Positions 28,481 to 39,120 of a stretch of 64,000 nucleotides of DNA are shown one piece after another. The stretch spans positions 26,482 through 90,481 of the forward strand of contig NZ_JAHRDV010000012.1 in the NCBI RefSeq assembly GCF_019083805.1, read 5' to 3'. The notes beneath the pieces are model-generated. The model ran no database searches and was not told the origin of the DNA. It was given only the letters and a program-made list of their open reading frames with translations. Every line of letters begins with the position of its first letter. Positions within the stretch are counted from its first letter, which is position 1. The stretch is from Acetobacter estunensis. GTDB taxonomy: Bacteria; Pseudomonadota; Alphaproteobacteria; Acetobacterales; Acetobacteraceae. Made by a program: the position numbers and the translations under genes.

Positions 28481-29095
28481 ATGTTCTTGCGTTCGTTCGT
28501 CGTTATGAGTGGCCTGTTCCTGACGGGTGTGACGATGTCTGTGGCCGGTCACGCCGAAACCGTGCTGACGCCAGCCGATCAGGGATGGGTCGCGCGGGTG
28601 CAGGACGCCATGAATGGCGTTACGACACTTGAGGGACGTTTCCAGCAGGTTGCTCCTGATGGGCAGCGCACGACGGGGCGTGTCTGGTTGGCGCGGCCCG
28701 GTCGCATGCGCTTTGAATATGACAAGCCAAGCCCACTTCTTCTTGTGGCCAATGATGGAAAGGTTGTCTTTCGGGATTCGGAGCTCGATCAGACCACCGA
28801 AATGCCACTTGAACGGACACCGCTTGGACTGTTGCTGGCGGAACATCTTTCTCTGTCGGGAGATGTGACCGTGACCGATTTTCGGCATGAAGACGGCATA
28901 TTACGTGTTGCCGTTGTGCGCACGGCGTCACCGGGAGAGGGGACGCTTGAAATGATCTTCTCTGCCCAGCCCGTGGCCCTGCGGGGGTGGATCGTTACCG
29001 ATGCTCAGGGGCACCATACGCAGGTGATGCTGAGCGATCTGAAGGGCGGAAGACCGTTGTCACCTGATCTATTTGTTCTGCCGCACGGCGGTTGA
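28481..29095 (+). CDS. lolA: Outer-membrane lipoprotein carrier protein LolA
   Basis: A 204-residue periplasmic chaperone that carries lipoproteins from LolCDE to the outer membrane. A signal peptide MFLRSFVVMSGLFLTGVTMS ends near GHAET. The mature part shows the LolA pattern: VTTLEGRFQQVAPDGQRTTG, VWLARPGRMRFEYDKPSPLL and LVANDGKVVFRDSELDQT. AGGTGAAAGC directly precedes the ATG at 28481; the frame is open 18 bp further upstream from a TTG. It follows the flavin oxidoreductase gene by 37 bp and may be co-transcribed with it. Confidence 0.88.
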   Translation: MFLRSFVVMSGLFLTGVTMSVAGHAETVLTPADQGWVARVQDAMNGVTTLEGRFQQVAPDGQRTTGRVWLARPGRMRFEYDKPSPLLLVANDGKVVFRDSELDQTTEMPLERTPLGLLLAEHLSLSGDVTVTDFRHEDGILRVAVVRTASPGEGTLEMIFSAQPVALRGWIVTDAQGHHTQVMLSDLKGGRPLSPDLFVLPHGG

Positions 29096-29382
29096 TCTCA
29101 AGCGGTGGGGTGTCGTCGCAACTGTGTCGATGCTTGAACACATCTGAAGGCGTGGGGCATATCCTTTTCGGTGTTTCTTTGATATTCCGCGCGAATGCTT
29201 GAGGATGCGTCCAGTAAGATATGATTTTGTAAATAATTTCAGTGAGCCTTTCGGTGAATTTTATCGTGAATATGGGGTGGAGCTAAGACTTTGTGTCATG
29301 TCGAACGGAAGCAGCGTTTTGTTGGAGATATCCACACTCATTGATTGAACGGTGATGTCTGTCGGATTAAGACCGAAGCATC
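29096..29382. promoter_or_regulatory. Promoter region upstream of dusB-ntrBC
   Basis: An AT-rich gene-free stretch between lolA and dusB, presumably holding the promoter of the dusB-ntrB-ntrC-ntrY-ntrX transcript. I see no sigma-54-type GG-N10-GC promoter and no single convincing -35/-10 pair. Confidence 0.35.
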
Positions 29383-30501
29383 ATGCAGAACATGGACACG
29401 ACAAAGATATCTCCCTTAAGGCTGGCTCCCATCGACCTCGGTGGTGTGGTGCTCGACACCCCGGTGATCCTTGCTCCCATGGCCGGTGTGACGGATCTGC
29501 CGTTCCGTAGGCTTGCGCGCAACTTGGGTGCGGGGCTGGTCGTCTCGGAGATGATCGCATCGTGGGCGATGGTGCGTGAGAACGCCGCCACGCTCCGTAT
29601 GGCGGAGGTAGCAGACGGCGAGGGGCCGAACTCTATCCAGCTTGCGGGCTGTGAACCCGAAGCGATGGCCGAGGCCGCCCGCATTGCCGTCGCGCATGGC
29701 GCAAATATCGTGGACATCAATTTTGGCTGCCCTGTGCGCAAGGTGGCGGTGGGCCAGCAGGCCGGCTCCGCTCTCATGCGGGATGAGGTGATGGCCGCGC
29801 GGTTGCTTGAAGCGACCGTCAAAGCTGTGGACGTGCCGGTCACGCTCAAAATGCGTATGGGCTGGGACCATGAGCATCTCAACGCGCCTTCACTTGCTCG
29901 CATCGCGCAGGACTGCGGAATCCGTATGGTGACAGTGCATGGCCGCACCCGTCAGCAGTTCTACAATGGCGTCGCCGACTGGCGTTTCGTGCGGCGGGTG
30001 AAAGAGGCTGTGGACATTCCCGTCATCGTCAATGGTGACATCATCACCAAGGAAGACGCACGCACGGCGCTTGAGCAGTCGGGCGCAAATGGGGTGATGA
30101 TCGGGCGCGGTTGTTATGGGCGGCCATGGTTTCCCGGTCATGTGGCAGCCTATCTTCGGACAGGGATTGCCCCGCCAGAGCCTGACCTTGAGACAGAACG
30201 CGGCATTGTGCTTGAGCATTACGACATGATGCTGCGCCATTTCGGTGAACAGCCGGGGCTGCGGCTCGCTCGCAAGCATGTTGCGTGGTACTCGGCTGGA
30301 CTGCCGGATTCGGCGGGTTTCCGTGCTTCCATCACGCGAATGGACGATGCGAAGGCCGTGATTGCGTCCATCAATACGTTTTATGATGAGCAGATCGCCC
30401 GTGGTGCCAGTCATACGCCCCGCCGTTCCCGCGAGGGGCAGATGGCGTCGTCCGAGAACGTGATGACAGATTGCTGCACGGATGGTCTTCAGGCGGCATG
30501 A
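29383..30501 (+). CDS. dusB: tRNA-dihydrouridine synthase B (NifR3 family)
   Basis: A 372-residue flavoenzyme that reduces uridines in the D-loop of tRNA. Family hallmarks include [40 protein letters not shown] with the catalytic Cys, [38 protein letters not shown] and [17 protein letters not shown]. It heads the conserved alphaproteobacterial run dusB-ntrB-ntrC-ntrY-ntrX and overlaps or abuts ntrB. An alternative ATG lies 3 codons downstream. Confidence 0.95.
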   Translation: MQNMDTTKISPLRLAPIDLGGVVLDTPVILAPMAGVTDLPFRRLARNLGAGLVVSEMIASWAMVRENAATLRMAEVADGEGPNSIQLAGCEPEAMAEAARIAVAHGANIVDINFGCPVRKVAVGQQAGSALMRDEVMAARLLEATVKAVDVPVTLKMRMGWDHEHLNAPSLARIAQDCGIRMVTVHGRTRQQFYNGVADWRFVRRVKEAVDIPVIVNGDIITKEDARTALEQSGANGVMIGRGCYGRPWFPGHVAAYLRTGIAPPEPDLETERGIVLEHYDMMLRHFGEQPGLRLARKHVAWYSAGLPDSAGFRASITRMDDAKAVIASINTFYDEQIARGASHTPRRSREGQMASSENVMTDCCTDGLQAA

Positions 30502-30526
30502 GCAGGCAGTGGCGGGCGCAGGCCGG

Positions 30527-31651
30527 ATGAAGAACCGGTCGGCCAATGAAGCGGTCGCTCCGGATGCGGCATTGCTGCTGGACACCTTGCCGGTTCCCAT
30601 CATGGTAATGGGAAAAGACGACGCCATTCTGGGGGTCAACAACGCAGCCGAGATGTTCTTTGCCCGCTCGCGGGCTCTTCTTTGTCAGGAGCATCTGGGG
30701 ACACTGCTTCCTGCGGATCATCCGCTTTTTCCCCTGATCGCGCAGGTCCGTCGCAGCGGTGTCATGGTGACGGAGCATGACGTAGAGCTGACCTCTCCCC
30801 GTTTTCATCATGAAGATATCTGCGTTCATGCCTGCGCGGTCCCGGAATGGCCCGATCGGGTAATGCTGGTTTTTCAGGATTTTTCGTCCACTCGTGCGCT
30901 CGACCGGCAACTGACGTTCCGCTCCGCGGCCCGGAGCGTGTCAGGAATGGCGGCCGTTCTGGCGCATGAAGTGAAGAACCCGCTGTCGGGCATACGCGGT
31001 GCGGCCCAGCTTCTGGAAAGCTCCGTTAGTGAGGCGGACCGGGAATTGGCGGTTCTCATTCGTGATGAAGCCGACCGCATTCGTGCTCTGGTCGAGCGAA
31101 TGGAAATGTTCGGGGAAAAGCCGGTCGGCCGGCGGCCGGTCAACATCCACCAGATTCTCGAGCATGTGCGAAAGCTCGCGGAAAAAGGCTTTGCCGCAGG
31201 GATACCGATTGTCGAGCGGTATGACCCTTCCTTGCCCCATGTGTGGGTCAACCGCGACGAGCTCGTGCAGGTGCTTCTCAATCTGGTGAAAAACGCGGCC
31301 GAGGCCATTGTGGAATCCGGGCGATCGGGGACCATCACTCTCCAGACCGCCTACAGGCAGGGCGTGCGGCTGGCTCTTCCCGGTTCTCCAGAGCGTAGGC
31401 ATCTGCCTCTGGTGGTTACGGTGAGGGATACGGGACCGGGTATTCCTGAGGCCATCCGGCCCCATCTGTTCGAGCCATTTCTGACCACCAAGACCTCGGG
31501 TTCAGGGCTCGGGCTTGCTCTAGCCGGCAAGATCATCAACGATCATGGGGGAATAATCGAAGTCGAAAGTCGTCGCGGATGCACCGAGGTGAGCCTTCTT
31601 CTTCCCGTGGTGACGGATGCTGGGCGGCGTGAGCGTGAACATGGCGAGTAA
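30527..31651 (+). CDS. ntrB: Nitrogen regulation sensor histidine kinase NtrB (GlnL)
   Basis: A 374-residue cytoplasmic sensor kinase without membrane helices. A PAS domain (about residues 15-120, starting LLLDTLPVPIMVMGKDDAIL) is followed by the His-kinase dimerisation helix VLAHEVKNPLSGIRGAAQLL with the phosphorylated His. The ATP-binding domain has LVQVLLNLVKNAAEAI (N-box), VTVRDTGPGIPEAIRPHLFE and TTKTSGSGLGLALAGKI. Known NtrB proteins are controlled by the PII protein. The frame also allows an ATG at 30482 that overlaps dusB; the ATG at 30527 fits homologues better. It precedes ntrC by 36 bp. Confidence 0.93.
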   Translation: MKNRSANEAVAPDAALLLDTLPVPIMVMGKDDAILGVNNAAEMFFARSRALLCQEHLGTLLPADHPLFPLIAQVRRSGVMVTEHDVELTSPRFHHEDICVHACAVPEWPDRVMLVFQDFSSTRALDRQLTFRSAARSVSGMAAVLAHEVKNPLSGIRGAAQLLESSVSEADRELAVLIRDEADRIRALVERMEMFGEKPVGRRPVNIHQILEHVRKLAEKGFAAGIPIVERYDPSLPHVWVNRDELVQVLLNLVKNAAEAIVESGRSGTITLQTAYRQGVRLALPGSPERRHLPLVVTVRDTGPGIPEAIRPHLFEPFLTTKTSGSGLGLALAGKIINDHGGIIEVESRRGCTEVSLLLPVVTDAGRREREHGE

Positions 31652-31687
31652 ACGGGCTGGAGCGAGCAGGCGGGATGTGCAGGCGCC

Positions 31688-33121
31688 ATGAGCGCCCCCG
31701 TTGTTCTGGTCGCCGATGATGATCGGTCCATCCGCACGGTTCTCGGACAGGCGCTAGGTCGAAACGGATACGAGGTGCGGACTACGCCCAGCGCTTCCAC
31801 ACTGTGGCAGTGGGTGGAGGCAGGAGAGGGCGATCTGGTCATCACCGATGTGGTGATGCCCGAGGAAAACGGGCTCGATCTGCTCCAGCGTATCCGAACC
31901 TTCCGTCCCGATCTGCGTGTGATCGTGATGAGCGCCCAGTCAACGCTTGTGACGGCCGTAAAAGCCACCCAGCGCGGCGCGTTCGAATATCTGCCAAAGC
32001 CCTTCGATCTCACTGAACTGCTGGCCGTGGTGGAGCGGGCGCTCGAGGAGCCAGTCCTTACCTTTGAAGAAGGCGGTGAGCCCGCGCCCGAAGAGCGCAT
32101 GCCGCTTCTGGGCCGTTCGGTGCCCATGCAAGACATCTACCGCGTTATCGCCCGCCTCACGACGTCCGATCTGACCGTCATGATTACGGGTGAGAGTGGA
32201 ACGGGCAAGGAACTGGTGGCGCGGGCGCTGCACGATTACGGACATCGCCGCACCGGGCCTTTCGTAGCCGTCAATCTGGCCGCCATTCCCAAGGATCGCA
32301 TCGAGACGGAACTGTTTGGACAGGAAAGCGGAGGCGGTCGCGTTTCCGGTCGCTTCGAGCAGGCGGCGGGTGGCACCTTGTTTCTCGATGAGGTAGGGGA
32401 CATGCCGCCCGAGGCGCAGATACGGCTTCTGCGCGTGCTTCAGGATGGCGAATTCACTGTCACGGGCGGCCGTCGCGCGATTCGCGCCAATGTGCGGATC
32501 ATTGCCGCCACTCAGAAGGATCTGCGTCAGGCGATTGCTGCCGGTACGTTCCGTGAGGATCTGTTCTATCGGCTCGATGTCGTGCCCATCCGTGTTCCGC
32601 CTCTGCGTGATCGGGTGGAGGATATTCCGCTGCTCGCCCGTCATTTCCTCGATGAAGCGCAGGAGGAGGGGCACACTTCCAAGACCTTGACACCGGATGC
32701 TCTCGATCGGCTTCAGTCGTGGCGCTGGCCGGGCAATGTGCGCGAGCTTGCCAATCTCATGCAGCGCATTGTGGCGCTTCATCCCCAAGAGAGTGTGACG
32801 GCTGCGCTGATCGAGGCGGAACTGGCCGGTGCGCAGCCTGAAACGACGGGAACGGGTGGCCCACGGGAAGAGGAATCGTTAGCAGACGTGGTGACACGTC
32901 ATATCCGGCGTTATCTTGCCATGGGGGATGAGCACGGTGATGGGCTGCACACGGCCCTGCATGAGCACATCATTGCGGAAGTGGAGCGTCCTCTATTGCG
33001 TGTCGTGCTGGAGGCCACGCGGGGCAACCAGATCCGTGCAGCTGCCATTCTGGGATTGAACCGCAACACGTTGCGCAAGAAGATCCGTGAGTTGGACATT
33101 CCCTTGGGCAAGGGACCATGA
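31688..33121 (+). CDS. ntrC: Nitrogen regulation response regulator NtrC, lacking GAFTGA
   Basis: A 477-residue regulator with a receiver domain (phosphorylated Asp in [20 protein letters not shown]), an AAA+ domain with Walker A GESGTGKE and Walker [11 protein letters not shown], and a C-terminal Fis-type helix-turn-helix ([20 protein letters not shown]). The stretch between ELFG and GRFEQA, which in E. coli NtrC carries the sigma-54-contacting GAFTGA loop, reads only QESGGGRVS. The loop is therefore deleted. R. capsulatus NtrC lacks the same motif and works with sigma-70 polymerase, so this protein probably does as well. It overlaps ntrY by 4 bp. Confidence 0.94.
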   Translation: MSAPVVLVADDDRSIRTVLGQALGRNGYEVRTTPSASTLWQWVEAGEGDLVITDVVMPEENGLDLLQRIRTFRPDLRVIVMSAQSTLVTAVKATQRGAFEYLPKPFDLTELLAVVERALEEPVLTFEEGGEPAPEERMPLLGRSVPMQDIYRVIARLTTSDLTVMITGESGTGKELVARALHDYGHRRTGPFVAVNLAAIPKDRIETELFGQESGGGRVSGRFEQAAGGTLFLDEVGDMPPEAQIRLLRVLQDGEFTVTGGRRAIRANVRIIAATQKDLRQAIAAGTFREDLFYRLDVVPIRVPPLRDRVEDIPLLARHFLDEAQEEGHTSKTLTPDALDRLQSWRWPGNVRELANLMQRIVALHPQESVTAALIEAELAGAQPETTGTGGPREEESLADVVTRHIRRYLAMGDEHGDGLHTALHEHIIAEVERPLLRVVLEATRGNQIRAAAILGLNRNTLRKKIRELDIPLGKGP

Positions 33122-35388
33122 ACTCCTCGGATCAGCCTGTGGAAAAGAAGGGAAGCGTGAAGCACTTCCTCGAGTTGCGTGGTGTGTGGGTCACGCTCGC
33201 GGCGCTAGCGCTCATGCTGGTGTTTGCAATGTTCGTCGTGCTTTCAGGAGGCGCGGCGCTGGCCCATCACCCTCACATACAAAACGCTGTCTTTGTGCTG
33301 GGAGGGCTGGCGCTGGCGTTGCTGGCGTTGACAAGCGGCCTGCGTGTGCGGCGACTCATCAATGAGCGGCAGTCGGGAGAGGGGGCGGGTGCGCGGCTGC
33401 ATGTGCGGCTTGTGCGGCTCTTTGGCCTTGTCGCGGTGGCGCCGACCATTGTGGTGGGCATCTTCGCTACTCTGTTTTTCGATTACGGCATCCAGATATG
33501 GTTCTCGGATCGGGTGAATACGGCGCTGAACGAGGCGCTGGAAGCATCGCGCGGGTATCTGAGCGAGCACAACGCCAACATCCGCACCGAGGCCTTTTCC
33601 CTGTCGAACTATCTGGTCAGCGCGGAGAACGAGCTTCAGGTCAACGGCACCGATCTGCTGCATGATCCGGACACGCTCGGGCAGATGCTCGACAGTCAGG
33701 CCACGATCCGCGGCCTGACGGAAGCTGTGGTGTATGATCCCATCACCAACCGCGTAATCGCCACAGGCGGTCTGCTCAGTCGTTCAGGCTATGAACAGCC
33801 TCTGCCGCCGCCAGCCGCCACGATGATGGCGCGGACTAATGACGTGGCGATCTATGACAGCCCCGACGAGAAAGTGGTGCGCGCTGTCGTGGCGCTGGGG
33901 GAAACACCGGAGATGATGCTGGTCATCACTCGTCCGGTTGATCCCGAGATTCTGGGGCATATGCGCAAGACCGAGAAGGTCGTCGCGGATTACAGGCGCC
34001 TCGATCACAACCGTACGAAGATCCAGACCACCTTCGTGATGATTTTCGCGCTTGTGGCCTTGCTGGTGTTGCTCGCCGCCGTGCTAATGGGGCTGGCGCT
34101 CGCCACCCAGATCGCCCGTCCTCTGGGATTACTCATGGACGCATCGCGTCGCGTCAGTGAAGGCGACCTTGCCGTGCGTGTGCCGGAGGTTGGACGCGAC
34201 GATGAGATCCGTAATCTCTCGCATGCCTTCAATCTTATGACGGATGAACTGGCCACTCAGCGCACCAAGCTGATGGAGGCCTATGCGCAGATCAACGAGC
34301 GGCGACGGTTCACGGAGGCCGTGCTCTCGGGTGTTTCGGCCGGTGTGATCGGGCTGGACTCACTGGCGCGCATCGAACTTCCCAATCGGGCGGCGTGTGA
34401 GCTTTTGGGGAAGGATCTTACTCTGGAGGTCGGGGTGCCGCTGGCTGAGGTGATCCCCGAGTTTGCCCCAATGCTTGCGCCATTGTGCGACGGGACGGAT
34501 CGGGCTCTGACCCGTGAGGTGCAGATCGGTGAGCCGGGCAGCCGTCGCGTGCTGTTCGTGCGGGCAGCGGTCGAACTTCGCAATAATGTGACGGAGGGTT
34601 ATGTCGTCACGTTCGATGACATCACCGCTCTTCAGGCGGCCCAGCGCAAGGCAGCATGGGCGGATGTGGCACGCCGTATTGCGCACGAGATCAAAAATCC
34701 CCTCACACCCATCCAGCTCGCCGCCGAGCGGCTCAAGAGGCGGTTCCTGCGTGAGATCACCACCGATCCAGACACGTTCAGGCAGTGCGCGGACACCATT
34801 GTCCGGCAGGTGGGCGATATCGGTCGCATGGTGGACGAGTTCTCCGCGTTTGCCCGCATGCCGCAGCCGCGCATGGCGGAGGAGAACCTCAACGAGATCG
34901 TGCGTGACGCGCTGGTGCTTCAAAAAGGCGCGCACCCGGATATTTTCTACGATGTGGTTCTGCCCGAAGAGGGACTCCGGCTGTCGTGCGATCGTCGGCA
35001 GCTCGGTCAGGCTCTGACCAATCTTTTGCAGAATGCTGCGGATGCCATCGCCATGACCGGGCGACTGGGGCAGGGGAACGGTGAGGAAGAGAATGGAAAG
35101 GCGGGTGGACATATCCGCGTGGAGGTGCGGCATGACGGCGCGCGCGCGCGGATTATCGTCACGGATGACGGAGTTGGACTGCCGGGAGAAGACCGCGACA
35201 GGTTGACCGAGCCCTACGTTACGCACAAACCTCGGGGGACGGGTCTGGGGCTGGCCATTGTCAGGAAAATCATGGAAGACCATGAAGGGACAGTGGAACT
35301 CAGGGATCGTCCCGACGGGACAGGCACCGAGGTGATCCTCAACCTGTCGATCAAGGCCGGAGTGCAGAAGGAAGACGATGGCGTATGA
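33118..35388 (+). CDS. ntrY: Sensor histidine kinase NtrY
   Basis: A 756-residue membrane kinase. N-terminal membrane helices (about residues 20-80 and 100-125) and a periplasmic or extracytoplasmic segment precede another helix (about 300-330). A HAMP linker ([20 protein letters not shown]), a PAS domain (about 385-490) and the kinase core follow. The phospho-acceptor is in [20 protein letters not shown], with [13 protein letters not shown] and [20 protein letters not shown] in the ATP domain. NtrYX pairs link nitrogen, redox and envelope state in alphaproteobacteria. It is translationally coupled to ntrC (ATGA overlap) and overlaps ntrX by 11 bp. Confidence 0.94.
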   Translation: MNSSDQPVEKKGSVKHFLELRGVWVTLAALALMLVFAMFVVLSGGAALAHHPHIQNAVFVLGGLALALLALTSGLRVRRLINERQSGEGAGARLHVRLVRLFGLVAVAPTIVVGIFATLFFDYGIQIWFSDRVNTALNEALEASRGYLSEHNANIRTEAFSLSNYLVSAENELQVNGTDLLHDPDTLGQMLDSQATIRGLTEAVVYDPITNRVIATGGLLSRSGYEQPLPPPAATMMARTNDVAIYDSPDEKVVRAVVALGETPEMMLVITRPVDPEILGHMRKTEKVVADYRRLDHNRTKIQTTFVMIFALVALLVLLAAVLMGLALATQIARPLGLLMDASRRVSEGDLAVRVPEVGRDDEIRNLSHAFNLMTDELATQRTKLMEAYAQINERRRFTEAVLSGVSAGVIGLDSLARIELPNRAACELLGKDLTLEVGVPLAEVIPEFAPMLAPLCDGTDRALTREVQIGEPGSRRVLFVRAAVELRNNVTEGYVVTFDDITALQAAQRKAAWADVARRIAHEIKNPLTPIQLAAERLKRRFLREITTDPDTFRQCADTIVRQVGDIGRMVDEFSAFARMPQPRMAEENLNEIVRDALVLQKGAHPDIFYDVVLPEEGLRLSCDRRQLGQALTNLLQNAADAIAMTGRLGQGNGEEENGKAGGHIRVEVRHDGARARIIVTDDGVGLPGEDRDRLTEPYVTHKPRGTGLGLAIVRKIMEDHEGTVELRDRPDGTGTEVILNLSIKAGVQKEDDGV

Positions 35389-36766
35389 AATCCTGATCGT
35401 CGATGACGAACCGGATATCCGCATGCTGATCGAAGGCATCCTTCACGACGAAGGATACGAGACACGCGTTGCGGGCGATTCCGAAGCGGCATTGGCGGCT
35501 TTTCGCGCGCGCCGGCCTTCGCTGGTTATTCAGGATATCTGGTTGCAGGGCTCGAAGCTTGACGGGCTGGATGTGCTCAAGACCATGCAGGTCGAGGATC
35601 CGACTGTCCCGGTTGTGATGATTTCGGGGCATGGCACGATCGAAACCGCCGTGAGCGCATTACAGCATGGCGCTTACGACTTCATCGAGAAGCCCTTTCA
35701 GTCCGACCGTCTGCTGGTCGTGGTTCGTCGTGCGCTGGAAGCGTCGCGTCTGGAACGTGAGAACGCGGAATTGCGGCTGCGCGCCGGGCCCGAGAGCACC
35801 CTGTTCGGTGAGAGCGGCACGATTGCCAATGTCCGTGCCCAGATCGAGCGCGTGGCGCCGACCGGTTCGCGTGTGCTCATCACCGGCGCGCCGGGGGCAG
35901 GCAAGGAAGTCGCGGCCCGCATGATCCATGCGCGATCGCGCCGTGCGGATGGTCCCTTTATCGCCCTGAACTGTGCGACACTGGCACCGGGTCGGTTCGA
36001 GGAGGAACTGTTCGGGCTGGAAGGGGCGGAGGGCATTCCGCGTCGCATTGGCGTGCTGGAACGCGCTCATGGCGGCACATTGCTGCTCGATGAGGTCTCG
36101 GACATGCCGCTGGAGACTCAGGGCAAGATTGTCCGCGCGCTTCAGGATCAGAGCTTCGAGCGGATCGGTGGGTCCACACGGGTGAAGGTGGACATTCGCG
36201 TCATCTCCACGACCAATCAGGATCTTCAGGCCGAGATCGCGGCAGGCCGTTTCCGTGAGGATCTTTATTATCGGCTGGCCGTCGTGCCTCTGCGGATTCC
36301 CAGTCTGCGCGAGCGGCGCGAGGATATTCCCGAATTGGCCCGCATGTTCCTGCGCCGAGCTGCCGAGACGGCCGGGTTGCCGGTGCGCGAACTCAGCGCC
36401 GATGCGATGGCAGCGCTGCAGGCTTATGACTGGCCGGGCAATGCGCGCGAACTGCGCAATCTGATGGAACGTCTGCTCATCATGATGCCCGGCAGCGGCA
36501 CCGATCCGATCCGCGCCGACATGCTGCCGCCCCAGATCAGCGAAGGCGCTCCGGCGCTCCTGAAGTTCGATTCCAATGCCGACATCATGAGCCTGCCGCT
36601 CCGCGAAGCGCGGGATCTGTTCGAGACGCAGTATCTGCAGGCACAGCTTCTGCGTTTTGGAGGCAATATCAGCCGTACGGCGGGATTTGTCGGCATGGAA
36701 CGCAGCGCGCTGCATCGCAAGCTCAAGCAGCTTGGCGTCACGTCGGAGGATCGTGCCACAACGTGA
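35378..36766 (+). CDS. ntrX: Response regulator NtrX, lacking GAFTGA
   Basis: A 462-residue NtrC-type regulator and partner of NtrY. The receiver domain starts with [20 protein letters not shown]; the AAA+ domain has Walker A GAPGAGKE and Walker B LLLDEVSDMPLETQG; the C-terminal Fis-type helix-turn-helix is GNISRTAGFVGMERSALHRK. The GAFTGA loop is replaced by LEGAEGIPRRI, so sigma-54 contact is unlikely; this is a recognised feature of several NtrX proteins. A gap of about 200 bp separates it from hfq. Confidence 0.94.
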   Translation: MAYEILIVDDEPDIRMLIEGILHDEGYETRVAGDSEAALAAFRARRPSLVIQDIWLQGSKLDGLDVLKTMQVEDPTVPVVMISGHGTIETAVSALQHGAYDFIEKPFQSDRLLVVVRRALEASRLERENAELRLRAGPESTLFGESGTIANVRAQIERVAPTGSRVLITGAPGAGKEVAARMIHARSRRADGPFIALNCATLAPGRFEEELFGLEGAEGIPRRIGVLERAHGGTLLLDEVSDMPLETQGKIVRALQDQSFERIGGSTRVKVDIRVISTTNQDLQAEIAAGRFREDLYYRLAVVPLRIPSLRERREDIPELARMFLRRAAETAGLPVRELSADAMAALQAYDWPGNARELRNLMERLLIMMPGSGTDPIRADMLPPQISEGAPALLKFDSNADIMSLPLREARDLFETQYLQAQLLRFGGNISRTAGFVGMERSALHRKLKQLGVTSEDRATT

Positions 36767-36968
36767 AGAGGCGTTCTGTTTCTGCTGTCATCTGGTATGC
36801 GTGATGCACAGCCTGAAATTGATACGCGCGCCTGTATTCCTTACATGCGCGATTGTGGCATGATCGCCATCAAACCTGTTCCGAACCGGGGCACAGGCGG
36901 TCTGCCGCCCTGACGCACCTTTGATTACGGGCGGAAGAACAAGAACGAACAAGAAACAGGACTGCATC

Positions 36969-37289
36969 GTGGCAAAGACACCGACCCAGAACGTCCAGGA
37001 CGTCTTCCTTGGCCATGTGAGGCGCGGGAAGGCGCCGGTCACGATTTTCCTCGTCAACGGCGTCAAACTTCAGGGCGTCATAAGCTGGTTCGACGACGAA
37101 ACCGTCCTCCTGCGACGCGACGGCCACACCCAGCTTGTCTACAAACATGCCATCAGCACTGTCATGCCCCTCGTGCCCGTCAATGTCTTCGAGGCTCCCA
37201 ACGGGAGTGCGGGCGTGACGTCCGGCGCGGAGCGCGAGGCGACCCTTCAAGCGGAGAGCGACGAAACTCTTGCCGACGACATCTACTGA
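36969..37289 (+). CDS. hfq: RNA chaperone Hfq (GTG start)
   Basis: A 106-residue product whose first about 75 residues match the Hfq Sm fold: [40 protein letters not shown] and [20 protein letters not shown], including the YKHA Sm2 motif. An acidic, disordered tail follows. The GTG at 36969 ([11 protein letters not shown]) was chosen because family members start here and ACAGGA precedes it; the ATG at 36921 would add 16 unrelated residues. Its end overlaps the hflX start by 20 bp. It promotes pairing of small RNAs with mRNAs as a hexamer. Confidence 0.95.
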   Translation: MAKTPTQNVQDVFLGHVRRGKAPVTIFLVNGVKLQGVISWFDDETVLLRRDGHTQLVYKHAISTVMPLVPVNVFEAPNGSAGVTSGAEREATLQAESDETLADDIY

Positions 37290-38586
37290 AACAGCCACCC
37301 CGGCCACCCGCGCCGCTGTCATCCTCCCATGGGAAAAGCCTGATCGCGATCAGGATGCCCGCGCCGCTGACGCGCGACTGGAGGAAGCGATCGGGCTGAC
37401 CTCTTCCATCGGGCTGGTTGTGGTGCTCAATGCCGTGCTGCTGCTGCGTTCCCGCCGTCCTGCGACCCTGCTTGGGGCCGGGCAGGTCGACTCTCTGCGT
37501 GAAGCCGTGGCGCGGGAAGAGGTCAAGGTCGTGGTCATTGACGCCCGGCTGTCTCCCGGCCAGCAGCGCAATCTGGAGAAAGCTCTCGGCTGCAAGGTGA
37601 TCGACCGGACGGGGTTGATTCTCGACATCTTCGGCGCGCGCGCTGCAACCCGTGAGGGGTCGCTTCAGGTCGAGTTGGCGCATCTGGAATACCAGCGTTC
37701 GCGTCTGGTGCGTCTGTGGACCCATCTGGAACGTCAGCGCGGTGGCTTCGGCTTCCTTGGTGGCCCGGGCGAGACGCAGATCGAGGCGGATCGCCGGATG
37801 ATCGGTGATCGCATTGTTCGGCTGAAAAAAGAGCTTGAGCAGGTCCGTCGCACACGCGGACTGCATCGCAGCGCCCGCAAGCGGGTGCCGTTCCCGATTG
37901 TGGCGCTTGTGGGCTACACGAACGCGGGCAAGTCCACCCTGTTCAATGCTCTGACCGGCGCGAGCGTCTATGCGCAGGATCAGTTGTTCGCCACGCTCGA
38001 TCCCACCATGCGGGCGATTGAGCTGCCGTCCGGACGAAAGGTGATCCTGTCCGATACGGTGGGGTTCATCAGCGATCTGCCGACGGAACTGATCGCGGCC
38101 TTTCGGGCAACGCTGGAAGAAGTGGCGGAAGCAGACATCATCCTGCATGTGCGTGACGTGGCGCATCCCGATACGGCGGCACAGAGAGCCGATGTGTTGT
38201 CCGTTCTGGGTGATATGGAACGCGATCACATGCTGGACGCTCATTGGCGCGACCGGGTGATCGAGGTTCTTAACAAGGCTGATCTGCTCGGTGGTCCGGA
38301 AAACGTGCCTGTGCGTGAAAACACGGTGGCCATCTCAGCAATTACGGGAGACGGACTGCCGGAACTTCTGGCGGCAATTGATGCCCATCTGACCGAATCC
38401 ATGGTGACCGCTCGGTATGACATCCCTGTGGAGAAAGGGGATGCCATGGCGTGGCTGTATGAGCATGGGGAAGTGCTGGAGCGTCAGGATGACGAAATGC
38501 GTATCGTCGTCACTGTGCGGATGCGTGCCGAGGATCAGGCGCGGTTCGACCGGCTGTTCCCAAAACTTCTGGCACCAGAGTCCTGA
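37270..38586 (+). CDS. hflX: Ribosome-associated GTPase HflX (TTG start)
   Basis: A 438-residue GTPase that splits stalled ribosomes under stress. The N-terminal HflX domain includes [18 protein letters not shown] and [18 protein letters not shown]. The G domain has G1 [20 protein letters not shown]3 [11 protein letters not shown] and G4 NKADLL. The only start that spans the full N-terminal domain is TTG 37270, inside the last codons of hfq, so translational coupling to hfq is likely. The order hfq-hflX is widely conserved. A terminator follows 10 bp after the stop. Confidence 0.94.
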   Translation: MPTTSTETATPATRAAVILPWEKPDRDQDARAADARLEEAIGLTSSIGLVVVLNAVLLLRSRRPATLLGAGQVDSLREAVAREEVKVVVIDARLSPGQQRNLEKALGCKVIDRTGLILDIFGARAATREGSLQVELAHLEYQRSRLVRLWTHLERQRGGFGFLGGPGETQIEADRRMIGDRIVRLKKELEQVRRTRGLHRSARKRVPFPIVALVGYTNAGKSTLFNALTGASVYAQDQLFATLDPTMRAIELPSGRKVILSDTVGFISDLPTELIAAFRATLEEVAEADIILHVRDVAHPDTAAQRADVLSVLGDMERDHMLDAHWRDRVIEVLNKADLLGGPENVPVRENTVAISAITGDGLPELLAAIDAHLTESMVTARYDIPVEKGDAMAWLYEHGEVLERQDDEMRIVVTVRMRAEDQARFDRLFPKLLAPES

Positions 38587-38595
38587 TACACAGAT

Positions 38596-38628
38596 AGCGC
38601 GGAAACCATCGTGGTTTTCGCGCTTTTT
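38596..38628 (+). terminator. Rho-independent terminator after hflX
   Basis: A 13-bp stem, AGCGCGGAAACCA with TGGTTTTCGCGCT (one G-T pair), encloses a 3-nt loop and is followed by TTTT. It closes the hfq-hflX transcript. Confidence 0.82.
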
Positions 38629-38718
38629 GGCGCCTATATGCGCAAGTCCTGATGAACCATCGAACAGGTCCAGAAAAAGACCCTGTGGTTCAAACAGCGC
38701 TACTTTTTTTAGGAAAAG

Positions 38719-38795
<77 letters not shown>

Positions 38796-39120
38796 TTTTT
38801 TCAGTGACCCGGTGTTCCGTGCCGCTGTTGAGGGGCTTTATACTCGGGTTTTCACAGCTTGCAACACCGTCTGGCGAAAAAAACGCACGTTTTGGTCCGA
38901 AGGCGTGAAATTTGACGGAAATATTAGGAAGATCAACATGTTGCCAGAAATGTGGAAGGCGCTTGTGCGTGGCTTCGCTTCAACGATTGTGTGAGGGGTA
39001 AGGGTAGCCTGACTTCACCTTGGTGTTCCAAGCGTTCCCACAAGAGGATTTCAACGAAAACAACCCCGTGGTCTGAGCGGCCAGCCTGTCGTGCCGCCAG
39101 ACCACAGGGGCTTTTAAGGC
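38796..39120. other. Intergenic region between tRNA-Asp and ahpD
   Basis: It should contain the tRNA-Asp promoter on the minus strand and, at 39064-39110, the ahpD terminator. A 60-codon frame on the + strand (38812-38994) has no family resemblance and is not annotated as a gene. Confidence 0.4.
39064..39110 (-). terminator. Terminator after ahpC-ahpD
   Basis: Arms CCCCGTGGTCTG and CAGACCACAGGGG pair over 12 bp with an inner GCGGC/GCCGC stem. In the minus-strand direction the stem runs into a T-rich stretch (GGGGTTGTTTT), in the right place to end the ahpC-ahpD transcript. Confidence 0.72.

Noticed and set aside
38812..38994. 60-codon frame between tRNA-Asp and ahpD
   Set aside because: No ribosome-binding site, no similarity, and it overlaps the expected tRNA promoter.
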